From positions 1,488,001 through 1,552,000 of the forward strand of contig JBAIAA010000412.1 of the NCBI GenBank assembly GCA_037893245.1: DNA of 64,000 nt, in the 5' to 3' direction. Below the pieces are notes generated by a model, which made no database searches, was not told the DNA's origin, and saw only the letters and a program-made list of their open reading frames with translations. Of this stretch, positions 36,701 through 51,700 are shown one piece after another. The first letter of the stretch is position 1. Each line of letters opens with the position of its first letter. The position numbers were made by a program, and so were the translations under genes. This DNA comes from Crossaster papposus (lineage: Eukaryota > Echinodermata > Asteroidea > Velatida > Solasteridae).

Positions 36701-39700
36701 GAGGGGAGGGGGGGTTAAGCAATGATTATATTTTGCAGTTAATCTATTTTGCAGCAACAAACTTCCGCCAAGAATTTTCAACATTTACACACAAAAAAGG
36801 GGGTCTTGAATACACATTAAACAGACACTTTTGTCATACATGCCAATTCCAGAAATAAAACATGTTGTTTGTTTTTTCAATGATGATGACTTCGCCACTA
36901 CACTTCATCTCTAGAGAAACAAACAAAGACTTCCATTTGTAAAATTTGGATGAGAACGATGCTATAGACTATCACCAGATTCTAAGCACAATGTAAAATG
37001 TTTCTCTTTCATCGGAAAAGTAAAGACTCTAATCCAGGGTGCTTTTAAATATTTCTTCTTTTCCTCCAGAGATAGGGATGAACACTTTGTGGAGACTGTC
37101 AATAGAGTGTCCCTGTCTCTTTCTGTCTTTGTCCCCGACGATGAGATGCCCAAGAGAATGAAAGGTATCGCTTTACCACTTGGTCTGTTATTTATCCAAA
37201 TATAGGGGTCATCACAGGTGAAAAGATTGGTTTCAACACAGAGAGATTAATGAAAGGAGATGGTATTATTACGGCTGCATCTTGCCTACAAATCGCCTCC
37301 GGCGGTTGGACAAATCAAACACGCCAAACTGCGACAATTTTTGTGTTTTCCTTTCTGGTCACGTTTACAAAACTGTTCAGGTCTGGGAAGAAGAGGTTTT
37401 TTGGAGCATACACTCGGCTGACGACTTATTAGTCATAGCAGTATCAGTTGGTGGAAGTAAACAGAATAACGGAGGCAAGCTTTGTACAGCTGATCCCAAA
37501 GTGCATGATACTCTATTTCATGGATTCAAAATGGAGATTCACTGGAAATCACCTCATGTATCTGGTTTACACAATGGTGCAGGGCGAGTAGTGAATTTTG
37601 TTACTCAAGTACTCGCAAGAAAATTACTCGCGAGTAGTCGAGTACTCTCAAGTAGATAACAGATTTCTCATAGTAGCAGAAAGAATGATACACGTACATG
37701 TGCGACGTTCAGTGACAACCCATTATTCAGAAGTGAGATAACATTCTATGCAACGTTTTGGGGTCTAAATACCTGAAATTTATCTGTTAGGAGTGAAATC
37801 TTGGGGAGAGTGAGGTGGATCAAATGATTCCTAGCTTTATTGATAACATCCAGACGAAAGGCAACTTCAGTGCAGAAACTGCAAAGTAGTCAACACTGTA
37901 AAAAGAATTGCTACTCGCGAGTACCTGCTCTACTCACACCTGGATGAGTACTCAGTAGATGAAAAATCACAAGTAATACAAGTAGCACAAACTACTCGCG
38001 AGTACTCATGTTACTCGCCAAGCAGTACTACACAATGGGATCTGTATATAAGCCCATTCACTGGCATTTACTGGGTATAAATCCTATATGATAACACTGC
38101 CCATGTATAATAGGTAGCACCTCCGGGACCAGCACCAAAGCAAACATGGTGTTTTCCAAACCTTGGCATCAGCTTCGCCTCCAACTCCAGAATATAATTA
38201 ATGCTCAAACAAAAAAGGTACAATAATGTACATGTACTTATAAAATGATTTCATTTTCAGTAGCAAAAGATGAACCCAACTATCAACCTCTGTCTCGCTA
38301 TGTCACTGTCTTCCATTATGAGTTTAATCCTCAGAAAAAAAAAGTTCAAACTGCAAAGGGAAGGACTTAATTGTTTGCTACAAAAGCTGTATCCTCACGA
38401 AGTGATCCCTGTCTTCTATCTCCCAGGGCCCAATTTCATAGAGTTACTAAGCAGAAAATACTGCTTAGCAAATTTCTTTGCTTAGCAAAAATTTACATAA
38501 TACCAGTTAAATAGCCATACACATAATACACATTGCATAAGATTTTCTCTGGTAACCGTTTTTGCTAAGCAACTTTGTTCTGTACTAAGCAGAATTTTCT
38601 GCTTAGCAGCTCTATGAAATTGGCTCCAGGTTTGAAGCATTGACACTGTTGCTACGTGTGGCATCATGACTTTTGGGCATGCTATTATATAGCCAAGACC
38701 CCATCTGGCTATATGGCATTTATATATAGGCTTATGGCGTCTAACTAAAAAAAAAATGACAACATATACATGTATAGGGCTTGATAACCCTGGACATCGC
38801 AGGTTCAAGATGTGGACACAAACGAATAAATGGGGATGGTTCCCAATTTGGCATGAAAAGAAAATCCAGCAATCCTCTTGTAAGACAACAACAAGTTCAC
38901 AATCTGACATTACAATATTATAGCTCCTGTCATGAACTGCCTGCAGTTCCAAATTGGTGGGAAGGGCAAATCAAAGATGCAATCATGAATATTTAAATAA
39001 AACAGAAAAGTCCCCCGTTTATTAAAGAAGAAGAAAAACAACACTTCATGTTGGAGATGTCTTTTGTGACCCCCCCCCCCCCCCCCCCCCCCCCCCCCAC
39101 CCCATTGCTTCATTGCAAGGCATTTCAATTTGTCCTTTTTCCAATTACAAATTTAAAGTGACTTGGGCAAGGAACATCCCCCGAAATAAATTCTTAGCTC
39201 CGTGACAGAAATCCGACATGACATTGGGCCCCAAGCCCTGTGACCTTTCAGATTTGCAGGCGAGATATATGGTAATGCATGGTTTTTCACACTTCCCCTG
39301 GGGAAGTGTGGTGGGGGGGGGGGGGGGGGGGGGGGGGAATAAGGAGAGAGGGAGTGAGGGGGTGCTGGTGACCCAGGATAGGGACGTCTCATTCCAATTT
39401 CAAATTTATACGGCAGGGCCGTTCATTTAGTATTTTGTACCCCAAGGATATAGAAATTGCAGAAATGCTGCGGCAGAATATGCAAAACGGGTTGAGCAAA
39501 GAAGGAGGTGATAAATTTCAATTCTGTATTTGCTCCCGAACTCAACAAAAAAATTACTCTAAAGCTTCTCTACTGGTGGCTGTTGATGACGTGAAGAGTA
39601 TGTTTCAAAACAGATGAATGAGAGGATTTGAGGAACAAAGACTATCCTTGGGTGTATTTTGCCATTTAAGACCCAAAACTGGTTTGGTCTTTTTTTCTTT

Positions 39701-42700
39701 GGTTAGAATCATTTTGAGGATTTGAGTAAATGGCACGAATGTGCGTAATTCTTGCCGGTTGGAATTTCTCAAATAGATTCATTGACAAAAAACAATATAC
39801 CAAACCAGTTCTTGGTTAATATAATCATATTGATGACTGCCAAAACGTACTCCTGTATTTTGCCAAAAAGTAAAACGTAGACATTTCACTCGCAAAATAA
39901 ACATCAAGCCAGGAAATAAAGAGGAAGCCCGCCCCAAAGCTTTTGGAGACTTGGCTATAAATAAGAGAATAAATATGTGCTTTCCCGGTTTTAAACAAGT
40001 ATTATTAAAAGTGACTAGGACTCGGACTATTATTGTTGACCAGCCCCCCAGACAGTTTTAAATGTACTCGTTTAATACCGGCAAGTCAAACCTTCACAAA
40101 TGTCCAATGATTTTGTTCATCCATTTTACCTCTCGTGTTTTGCGGAATATCCCCTCTGGCCATATCTATGGTAATGTACGGGCCTCGCGCGTGTCGTGCC
40201 AAGAATCTCAATTTTAGGGAGATTAGCACGCATGCAGCTTGTGCTGCGTGACGGGGCGCGCCAAAATGCAGTGGTGCAGGACAAAGTGTGTAAGGCCAGC
40301 CTTTGTTTTATCAGCTGTTTAACACTATGTGGCAACCAATAAGAGTGTGTCAAACCTGTCTTAGGGAATTCTATGAAAATGTGATGACAAACTAATCACT
40401 AACAACTACTAAGTTGCTTTGTTAATGACAAACAGCTGAATATAAAATAGGTGTTTAATTTTTTTTTTTTTGGGGGGGGGGGGGGAGGGGAAGGAGCGGC
40501 AAGTTGTTTACAAAGTTTTACGTTCCTTGAAGCTACCGGTATATGCAATATCAAGTTTAAGTAAAGGATTGAAATTATTCATAATTGATGAAGATCAAAT
40601 TTCACCATATCTTTCTAAAGGTTTATCCTTCTTAAGGCTTTTCGGGCTACTTGAATTACACATGCTTTGCACACACTACTCACTAACCTCAGCCGGCATA
40701 AACAAATTCAACGGAATTGCCGTTTGTGTGTCGGACACAAGCGTGTATCATTTTTCAGGAATGCAAAACTCCGCTATTCATGAATAGTGCATTGCTTAGG
40801 TGCACGATATGACTTCTTTTCCACAATCGCATTGTGTCACTGATGAACCGTAGCACGGCACATTTTTAAGGTTTGGTTGTTTTGTTGGGGTTTTTTTTTT
40901 GGGGGGGAGGGGATTTCATTTTGCCAGCTCAATAAAGGACAGCACCCTGAACAGCTTATACCCCACGCAGGATGCACTTTGGAGGTGGGCTTTCTTTCAC
41001 TCCCCGCAATAAAAAAAAAATCAATTCTAATTTTCCAGTTTTTATCACATTAACTCCAAGTTGTGCATACTGGGTTCATGCCTTCTATGTGTTTCTCCAC
41101 CTCTCTCGCTTTCTCACTCACTCACTTTCACCCTACTCTCTTGACAGTCTCTCAGTTCTCCAAGCTTCTCAAAATCTGGATTCCCTCTCCGTCGCAACCA
41201 GAGAGCCACTCTGTTTTTACCTCCTGATGCAGCGCTTCCCCCCCCCCCCCCACTCCATTGTTCCCGGGCCCACAATTAAATCCAAAACGGGACGGTGTTT
41301 ATTAGAGAGCTCCCCGAAACGTGAGCTGGAAATCCGAGAGCCAATGCATTATCTCTCGGAAAATGTCCCTAAATTGCTGCCATATTGCCGCTGAAAGGGT
41401 ATGGAATGAAAGGGGCGGACAATGGTAAGCTACGCACCGTTGATTTTCTGAGGCTCAACTTTCAGCCCTCTGGTAATTCCCCCCTTTTTTTCCCATCTCC
41501 CCGGCACTCATCTCTAGCGCACCTTTGCCCGTTTGCGGGCTTCTTCCCTTTATTTATTATTATTTGGAGCTGCGAGCGTTAGGACTCAAAACCATCTCGC
41601 TCTGCAGCTAGTGGAGGGCTTTGGAGAATTAAGACACTGAAGTGTTCCTTTCCGAAATGGAGAGACGGATGCGGCAAAGCAGATCGGGACTGATCTTAGC
41701 CGGTTATGCCATGATGTGCCAGGGGTGAAGAGAGCAGACACCAAGACAGAAAGAAGAAAACGAATCTTACAGAAAAGAAAAAAAGAACACTCCAGTGTTA
41801 GCTCTGTAGCTACATGCACTTGCGGGAAACCGGTGATGCCCCCACGGTGGCGTAACGGAACACTAATTGGTAATCTGACATGACAAGGCAAATGATGCAT
41901 TTTCGGTGAAGCGACGGAGTGCGCAACGCGCGCGACCCAAAACTATCGCGGGGAAGCATTGGCCAGGTAATGGGCCAAAGTGGTGGACTTGATTGAAATT
42001 GACAGACTCCCTACAATTCACTTATCGAGTCACTCAGTCTCATTCTGTACATGGCGGCATTAGCTTCAGCACTGACGAGAAACAAAGGGGAAGTCTTTGA
42101 AGCATAATCTCAAATGCAAAAAAGGTCTTGGTAAACTTGTGGAGATACAAAACAAATGGAGGTTTTGTTGATTTGCTTCAACCTTCAAGAACACTAGTCT
42201 GAGGTTCGGACATTCACACGTGTGCACAGTTCACGTATTAACGTCTGATATATCCTAGCACAAATATTATATGCGACGCCAATCGAAGTCCATTTTAGAA
42301 ACTGTGAGGTCATTTCGATACAAAATATGGACTAAGCTGTTGGTTGGTTAACTTGTTTGCCATCTTTTTGTAATACGACGGGGTATGGAAGACGCCGCTA
42401 AATGATCAACATCTCAAGGTCAAGACACCGTCTTGTTTTACATTATTAATCCCTGAATATACTTGCCTATCAGATACTATAGTGGCTATTGCATAGACTA
42501 CAAAAGCACAGGAGTTAATGCAATTTGTAAAACAAAAATGAAATGGTTCCTCGGTACATGTAAAGTCACAACCTAATTATGAGAGGAAATGCCATTATTG
42601 AATAGTGTCCAAAAACAGCTTCCTGTAGCCACAACTATTGTCAGTCAGTTCAAGAGGGAAATCTGCTATTCCTATAAGTGACCATAGTCAACGTGTTTAG

Positions 42701-45700
42701 CAGAAATTGGACCTGCTAACCCCCCCCCCCTCCCCCCACCCAAACAAAACCACATGGTATTTTTAATCCGAAAAAAAACTTGGCATGTATACACATCCTC
42801 AGACGCGAACTGGTTAATCTACACCAACGTGCGACAGACAGACAAGTAGAAATTAATTACACAGAAATCAGACGCATTGGTACAAGAAGAAGTCGACCAC
42901 CCTACCTTAATCCAGGCTTCCTCTATCGATTCACCCTCCTTGACCTTGCCAATAATCTGCATTATTTCTTCATTGCTCAGTTTACTCTCCTCTGCTTTCC
43001 ATTCTCCTATGAGAGATAAAGACAGACAACAAACATTAAGGATCAATTTCATGAACAGTGATTTTCCTTTGATCATGATAAACTAGGCTAAACCGTGTAT
43101 AAACAGGTGATGATCGAGCGTACAAATCTAGGCCCGAATTTATAAAGAGTGATTAGATCATCTGCTGTTTAGCCAACATACATGGTTAGTGACACCTGTC
43201 TAAGTAACAACAGAAAGTGTAATCGTCCCAAGGGGCTTGTTTATCTCGTGTACAAGATACCAATTTGCTGCTGGCTTACTTGTGTGGATGGACGTATGGC
43301 CATGGAATTATCAGTGCGATTTATCGTCACACTAGCGTCAACTGAGCTGATCAGCAGAGCACATCGAGCTGCGGGTTTCTGAAGATAGATATGCCCTTTT
43401 GTTCAACGTATTACGTAATTCGCTGTTAAGAGAATGATGTACGACTAGACCACTGAACATCGGCTAAGCAGGAACTTGTACACAGACGGATAAACAGCCA
43501 ATTATTTTCTTTATACTGAATTGCGATCATCACAGGAGTTTATCCACACGCGTCTTCTCTGTTTTAGCCACCGTACAATAGTTGTACATGACTAAAATAA
43601 TTGGGTGATCATCACCGTTTATGAATTTGGGCCATAGTGTATGGTGAAGTCTCTAGGCAATGTTGCATTCACATACATGAATGAGTAAACGTCTTTTGCC
43701 ATGAGTAAATAGTATGAGTACTGACAATAGTCCAAGAATACATGTATGAGTAACAAGGTAATTGTTTACACGAGTACGAGTACACGTACCAACATATGTA
43801 CGTGTTCTGACTGAGGTGCTTTTTGCTGTCAAACTAGGACATTCAATAAAGGCGGAAGCCCCCACCCCCCAAAAAACAATTGCTTCTTTTACTAAATGTA
43901 GATCTTAAATTAAGAAGAACATTTCCAAGAGTGAGTACGAATACTTTGTCTTGAGTACAAGTGCTAGTACCAGTACCAGTACCAAAAAAGTACTGTAGTT
44001 CGAGTGCGAGCTGGTTGCAACGGAACTAGTACTGCACCAAAACTTGGAAATGACGTATAGGCTCACAAGATTTGTCTATGGCGAGCCAATTTATGCGATA
44101 TTTTTGAGTCATTTATAGAAATATCTAATTATTTAGAGAGATATCTTTAATTATTTAGAGAAATCTCTAAATAACTATAAAATGTAGTCGCGTAAGTAAT
44201 AAATGTTAAATGGGCTCGCCATAGACGAACCTTGTGAACCTACCGGTACGTCATTCCCAAGATTCAATGCATTACTAGTTTCGTTGCAACAAGCCTGTGT
44301 GCACAACAAAAGTTGTGAGTCGTTCACAAATTTGCACAAGTCCCTAAAGCGTAACAGAAGCACTACAACCAGCGGCCCGGCTTGGGATACGACTCGTAAT
44401 CGACCAGTGATTGAGTAGTGTATTTGACTATAGTCACAGGCTCAATTACAACTACTACTTTAAACCTAACCCTAACATACTAAGAAAAATACTACTCAAT
44501 TCTCATAGGCCAGTGTATAGTAAGCGTACTGAATACTATACAGTTTACTCAAGTAGTATTTTGTAGTATTAGGTGACGTTAGGGTTAATTACAAACATGG
44601 CTGTGACACTTACGTTAAACAAGTTTGATTAATAACAAAAACAACTCCCTCTTTTTTTCCATTGTTGTTAGGTTTACTTAAAAGTATTCATCAGGTTTTT
44701 TTCTTCCCCTGGTCGTGCCCGGCTACGTGATACTACCAAAGCATCGTTTGCCGCTCAGGAAATCAGGGGGTTCAATAATACAATAAATCAATACCCATAG
44801 GGGATATATCGGGTGGCTCTAGAATCTTGGCTTTCACTGACGGCATGAATACGCCTTTCTTTTTTTTCCTTTTTTTTTTTTTTTCTGAGAGAGAGAGAGA
44901 GTCATTCATGAAACTATTTCAGAGATTTTTCTGGAGATGAGAACTAAGACCTAACAAATAAAAAAAATGGAGGTTCGGATTGCTCCAAATTCTCGAGTTG
45001 AGGTCCTCTAACGGAATATGTACTTTTATAGGAGATTCCAGTCGAGACAAAGTGCGATTAATGATTTTTTTTTTTCAATGGGTTTTTAATGGAGAAAAAA
45101 GGGGGGAAACTGGTCGATTTGGTTTTGCGTGAGTGGCTCCCCTTGTCTTCGCTGAGAGGATTGGGGAAAATCTATTGGATAGTTGGTTTCATGAGATTCA
45201 CGGGGGTGCACAGTCGATTCAGCGTTTTGGGTCAATTGCTGTCCAAGACAGTAGCGGGACTGAGTGGTATTGATTTTTGCCTTTTATTCAGCTTCCCCCC
45301 CCCCCCCCCCCACCCCCCAAAAAATAGTAAATAGTTAAAAAGGGAGAAAAATCTCAACCTGGAAAGTACTGTATCCGTCTAAAAAGGGAATTACCAAGAG
45401 AGATTGATTGAACTCCGTGAACTATGTGCAGCAAACATTTTAAGAAGAATTCTTTCTGGGAAAAAACTTTCTCAGAAATAGTTATCTGGGAGGCTTTTTC
45501 ATTTGATGAAATGATCTTCTAAGAGATTTGTTTATGGGCTGAAAAACAGTAACATTTAATTGTAACAGACTGGGTTTTTGTTTCTTTCTTTCTTATTTTG
45601 AATGCAATTAGGTTTAAAAATGTGTTATCAGATAGTTTAAAAATTAGTTTAAAATTCAGACCAGAATTTGAAAAATCATCCATGTCAGTTGTAACAGCTA

Positions 45701-48700
45701 CAGGACAAAAAGTAGACTTCAATTTATTGGCCGTCATATGTGACCCGCTCCATCGTAATCAGGAATAAGTCGCTGAGGCCGTTTTACGCAATCGGCCGTT
45801 GAAGTGAATGCATGGGTAAAAATCGTGACCAAGTTGATTTTCTGAACATTGTATTTTTAGGAAGTGTAGTTATAACAGATTATTGTCATTAATGTCTTGT
45901 ATGTAAAAACGATCAATAAAGATGAAAATGAAGAGGATGTGTGTGTGTGCTGTCCGTATGATTCTGGTCAATTTTGTTTATTTCAAAGCTGTTTTTCTCG
46001 GAATGTGGATTCGGAAAATAAATATACACCTGTCATCTTCATCAGACAATAACTCGTTAACCTAAACAGATACACACTTGTGATGGGTATCATTAGAAAG
46101 CTTATGGAATTCCCTTTCTCACCATGTGCATATCTCAAAAAGATATTTTGCGACTTATTCCTGATTTCGATGGAGCGGGTCACATATGCACAATATCCCC
46201 CCCCCCGACATTATTACCCCTGCCCATCATGCCATGAGATCAGTTTCTTACCAACGGCTTGGCTGGCAGCGGGTTCCGGCACTTTCGGTTTCTTCGGGGA
46301 TTTGATTCGGGCTTTCAGGTTCTTCTTGAGATTGACGGACCAGCCCCTCTTTGTCTCTGGGGTTCCCAGTGAACCTGGGAAACAGAAACAGAAGAAAACA
46401 ACCATCTTTTAATACATTTATTTCTATATTTAAACAAAGATTTACAGCTAGTGGTCAGAATTTACACTATTTGCAGATAACGAAAATATTTACAACTGAA
46501 TTATTAAGAAATATCTTCCTTTTTTTAAAGTAAACAATGACTCTAGGCATCCAGAAAAATTATTGCACTAGATATCTAGTAATTGTAAAAAAAAAATTTT
46601 TTTAAAGGAGATTATTTTAAAAACGAACGTTCAATACCGGCTAACCACATACTTATTCTTATTCATAAATACCTTAATTTGTTTAAAGTTTGAAAAATAT
46701 CAGTTTCCTAAGATTTTACTGCACAATTTTGTGAAACACCCCTCTAGCTACGTTAATGGTATGATCCTTGCTGGCGTGATCAGTCACACACGTAAACAAC
46801 TCCTAATATAGACATTGGCGCGCGCGTCCCGCGTACTGCGCGATGTTACTCAGAATGCATGATGCAGGTACAGCTTGAACAACAAAAAAAGGACTATGAA
46901 ACACGCATTCGTTTGTGGTTTTACGTATGGCTTTTGAGGTTTCAACTAATACAAAGTGTAGCAACCGGATTTCACTGGCGTCTAAAATTCATGGTGAGTA
47001 ATGTGTATAATCATGTGGTTTGCAGAGCCATGAAATTGGGCCATGGCCACTGATTGGCTGGTGTGACATCCTGTCTGTGTGCACAATAGCCCTAAACCCC
47101 AGCAAAATGACACAGTGAAAAAAGGTCGGGTGTAGTTCAAACACCCACAAGATCATGCGGTTCAGAGAGACCGTGTCCCAATCTCTTGTCGGTGGCTATT
47201 TTCTAGGTGTTCATGTTAACAGGCCGACAATAGAAATTCTCCCCCCCCCCAAAAAAAAAAAAAAAAAAAAAAAAAATGTTATTTAATTGTCTGCAATCAT
47301 CAACTTCGTTCGCCAAGGTCAGTTTTTTACTGAAAAAAATTCGGTGAATTGTAGCTTAAAAAAATGGAAATCGGTGAAGCCCAAATCCTTTAGAAAACCA
47401 CAAAGCTTTACAAATGCTACAGCAAAGAGAAACACAACAAAGACAAAAAAGGAAAAACCAAAAGTATTTTTAAAAATAGTTGTGCAACAACACTGAAATG
47501 ATGTGCAGGATTGTATGCGAGTCCGTCACAAGTTCTTGCAAGTCCGTCACCAGTCCTCCAGTCTCAATTCAAACCAAATATATTCTAATGAGCTTCAATA
47601 AAAGTAATCCTTTATCATTGTTCATCCAGTTTACTTGCGACTGCCTTTATAAAAAAGCACTGGTGACTGAAAATTTTGAAAAGACTTGCAAGCCAGGGAC
47701 AGTTCGTTGATGTCCAACCAAAAGTAAAAATGGATGACTGACTTTTTGCACACACGAACAAAAAATAAATAAATCAAGTGACTTTGTTTAAACTTGTTTG
47801 AGAAAAACTAAATAAACTGAAAAATAATAATTATTTGAAAAACTAACTTACTGTAAGGCCAACTTTAACCCCGGTTTTAAATATATATGTTTCTTTCTTT
47901 AATTTAATTTAATTAAATATAATTTGTTGGTATGATTTTGGGTAAAAGTCAACAATCGGGGAAAGAAATGCAGGGTATATGAGGCGTCATTTGGCAAGAA
48001 AGTGTCCTGCAAGTTGATTTCTCTGTGTCCCTTTTAACCAGTTTACGCCAGAGGACGTATATACACACAAATTCACGAGATTCAAAACGGATGACGCATA
48101 AACACGTGACGAGCAAGGCTGGAAATGTCTGTCAGCAGTGAGCAAGGCCGGAAATGTTTGTCAGCAGCGAGCAAGGCCTGGAAATGCGTGGGTGTGCTTC
48201 CCGGTACCATCTGTCAAACCTGCCTCGATTTAAATTTCGTTTAAAAAAAATCTGCGCCTCGGCTCGATGACGTTAAAATAATCCCAGCGCAAACAGGTTA
48301 AAACTTAAAAGCAAGTTCATGTATAAGGGTTGTTCACAATAACTTATCCTGATCACATGTTAGCATATTCCTAGAAACAATTACTTATTTATATACATGC
48401 ACAAGTATCTGGGAACTAATTGTTTCACAAATTGTGAAACAGATAATTCCCAATATGTACAAATGTATATTCGCACGAATGGAAACAAAACCTACTTATG
48501 TTTACACATGTACAATGTACATCCTTGAAAAAAATATTGGTGTATATACATGAAGATAATTTTCACAAAACAAAGAATAACAAGGTTTAAATGTAATTAC
48601 AATTTTAAAAGTTGAAAGTTAAAATTGTTTAAAAAATGTTTGTAGAATTGTTGTTTTGAAGAAACATACTTTGTCATTTTCAAAGGCCGTTTGTTTGTTC

Positions 48701-51700
48701 TAATTCATTCTTTGGGCTACAAACCAATTACAATCCCAAATGTACTGACAGAAGTGTGTACGTTTAATATAATTTCCTAAATTTATATAATTACATTGCA
48801 AGTAAAGCTATAAAATTGTTATAAAAAGTGATTGTATAGCTTTTGTATGATACCATTTGAAATAATGCCAATACAGTCCTTCATTCATTAAAACAAATGT
48901 TTCTTTCACAAGGGCAAACATTTTGAACCTTATTCATTCAATAGCATCTAGTGAATTCTTAAAAAAATATTAAAAAAATACTTCAAAAATCTATCTGTTT
49001 TTATAGAATTTTGAAGGAATAAGTACACAAAATCTATTTACTAGCAGAATTTAATATAAAGACTTGTAACTTTACTGCAGTATTGTAGATTCGGCGATAG
49101 CCATTTTGTGCATTGGTACCCAGATAATATGTGCACACTCCGGGCTCCTTAGACAAATAGAGTTACCAACAAATTGTTATGTTGGAAAGCTTATTCTATA
49201 CATTTAGATATTGCACTATGAAATGTTGCAAAAGACTTTGAAAAGTTTGAAGTTAAAAAAAATATGCCGTATTTAAAGGTAGTATACACCATTGGTAATT
49301 GCTTGAATTATCATGAATGAGTAGATTTGGGGGGTTGTATTTTATAGTAAATATCGTTTAACTAAGCTGTCCGAAGTTTTACAATCATGGATGCCGAGAA
49401 AAGCACGAAAAACAGCGTTTCTTTTCAACTGGCGTTGAGCAGTTATTCTTATAACTAGCTGGATGCTGGATGCCTAGAATCTACATTTACTTTCAAATGA
49501 GTAAGATATTTCTTAATAATTCGGTAGTAAATATTTGCGATATCTGCAAATGGTATATCCTACCAAAAAAAATAAATAAAAAGGGAATAAATTATTGAAA
49601 AAAATAAAACAACAACTTATGAGTAAAGTTTCAAAGTATCTGACAGCACAGAATCCAGAGCAATTACTGTAAAAGTGCTGTGACATTTTTGACAAATGGT
49701 TTCTTCATCAGCCATGACACAACTAAACATCCCGCAGGGAACCGGTCATCTGGAGTTGGTTTCCTGATTCAACGCCAATTGATGACTACTTGTGGTTTGT
49801 CTTTTGTTAATACCAATTTTTTTTTTTTTAAACTGTTCCTGTTCCGGATTTGGTTAGCAGTCGATAAGGGAAAAAACGTCATCCTTACTCTGAGTCTGAC
49901 ACTACACAGGAATACGTGTTTGAAGCGAGTTCTGCCAATAGTTTCCACTACCAGCTGAATTTGACAGATCGCTACATTATTGGCCTCTAAACGGAATCAC
50001 ACCTGTCATATTTTGTATTAATGATCAGTATCAAAATCATTGCAACCAGGGAAAATTGATCTGCTAAATAGAACATCATTTTTTTTAATTTTTTTTTTGG
50101 GGGGGGGGGGAGAATTATTATACTAGGCAAACAAAATGTCACCTGTTTTTAAATCCAGTGCCCTGAGGGGACATGAACACAATGGGGGCAATGGGAGTGA
50201 AAATGTCTCCACAGGGTAATTTCTATAGATAAATAGGTTGCCACTATGTTTTTACAAAATAGATGAATTTTACTCAGGGTTAGAGTCAGTCAGTGTTTGG
50301 GTTAGGGTATAATATCAGGTATATTTGGTCTAAATTTCAACCCAGGAGAGTAATTGTAGTTGAAGTAGGAGCATTTTAAAAGTAGTTGTTGACAATCCAC
50401 ACATTGTGTACACGAGAACAAAGAGATGTCTCCACAAGGATACACATTTCGGGATGTGTGTTCTGTCAAAGCACATGGGTAGTTCAGTAAAATTTGGCGC
50501 TTCCTTTTGATCAGTTATCCTATAAATGTCACACAGCTGTACCAGACAGTCGTACCAAACATTTAGCTGCAATAACTGAAGTGTTCTGGAGCAGAAGTTA
50601 CAGAAGCCACTAAAAACCTCTCAGTGCCTAGTACTGGGTCTATACAATAATCAAAATAATATTTGTTGCTGGCGTTTTCCAACTTTTGCACCTGAACTCT
50701 TAAAATATCTCCTTTAGGCTCCCAATAGTATCAATATGCACATTTGCTATAATGAGCGATTATACACTTGTTATTAAAGGCAGCATACAACATTTGCTTT
50801 TTTTCAGCAAGCTGCTAGCACCAAAACAAAAATTTGCTTGGAATGACAATTCTTCCTTGGCAAAAACAGGGTTACAAACCAAATTTTTAGGGGAGGTATA
50901 TTGTTTGTGACTGGTAGTCAGCTGGTTTTGGGTTAGCATGAAAACCACATTGAGTTTTGGCTGGTAAACTGTTTTTACTAAGCATGAATTTTAAGGTGCT
51001 AAGCACCACTAGTTAGGGAAGGGGTTTAAATCTTAACCATTTTCAGTGCCATCATCTTCTGCCACTAGAACAAAAATTATCTAAGCTCAAACGAAAACTT
51101 TCCGTTTAGTATAAAATTTACTAAGCAAATTTCTTATTCCTTACCTCCATCTGTGCTTCCGCTCATTGGGTGTTCCGGGGAGGTCGGCCTGTGTGGACAA
51201 CAAAAAAACAGAGGAATTTTAAGTTGGTTTTCAAAATCCAACCTGAATTCAACAGATTAGTACTATAAAGGCAATATGGCGGTGAAACAGAAACAGCTAA
51301 TGCTGCGTTCCAATCGCGTCGTGTTTATCGTGTTCACGAGTTGTAACTTGTGTTCACCAGTGGTAAACTCGAGGTGGAATTTTGTTCCCCATGTTCACAA
51401 CTTCATAAACAAATGAAATACTCGCGCATGCGTGTTGGTTCACGTACGAGTTCTTGCGTGATAAAGAATGTCCTTACCGCACGACTAACTCGACTGTGCG
51501 CGTGCGTCTTGGTGGGTAGCGTTTGGAATGCAACCCACTCGTGAACATGGAGAAATTCACGGTGAACACGATAAACACGACGCGATTGGAACGCAGCATA
51601 AGGCTTATGGTATGATCCATCATAGCTGGTCTATCCCACTCACTAACAATGACATCATCATCACTCCACATGACTGCAAAATGTAGGGGGTCTGCTAGAT

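Larger units (their letters stand above)
34300..42905. other. Large intron 4 of the SASH1-like gene (right part)
   Basis: Between exon 4 (42906) and exon 5 (33792). It contains homopolymer runs (34817-34850 C, 39069-39103 C, 39311-39346 G), a TTAA-MITE, a hAT-like MITE and a 'gagtac' foldback region. Open frames here (for example 40972-41394 plus) have no domains and no exon borders that fit the gene. Confidence 0.5.
46385..51140. other. Intron 2 of the SASH1-like gene; repeats only
   Basis: AT-rich with MITE fragments ('ttgcagataacgaaaatattt' at 46470, copies at 48034 and 49272), homopolymer runs (47240-47275, 50085-50111) and no exon-like segment on either strand that I could support. Confidence 0.5.

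Noticed and set aside
40972..41394. 140-codon plus-strand open frame
   Set aside because: Contains a poly-C-derived stretch and microsatellite-like 'ctcactcactc'; no domain or exon borders.
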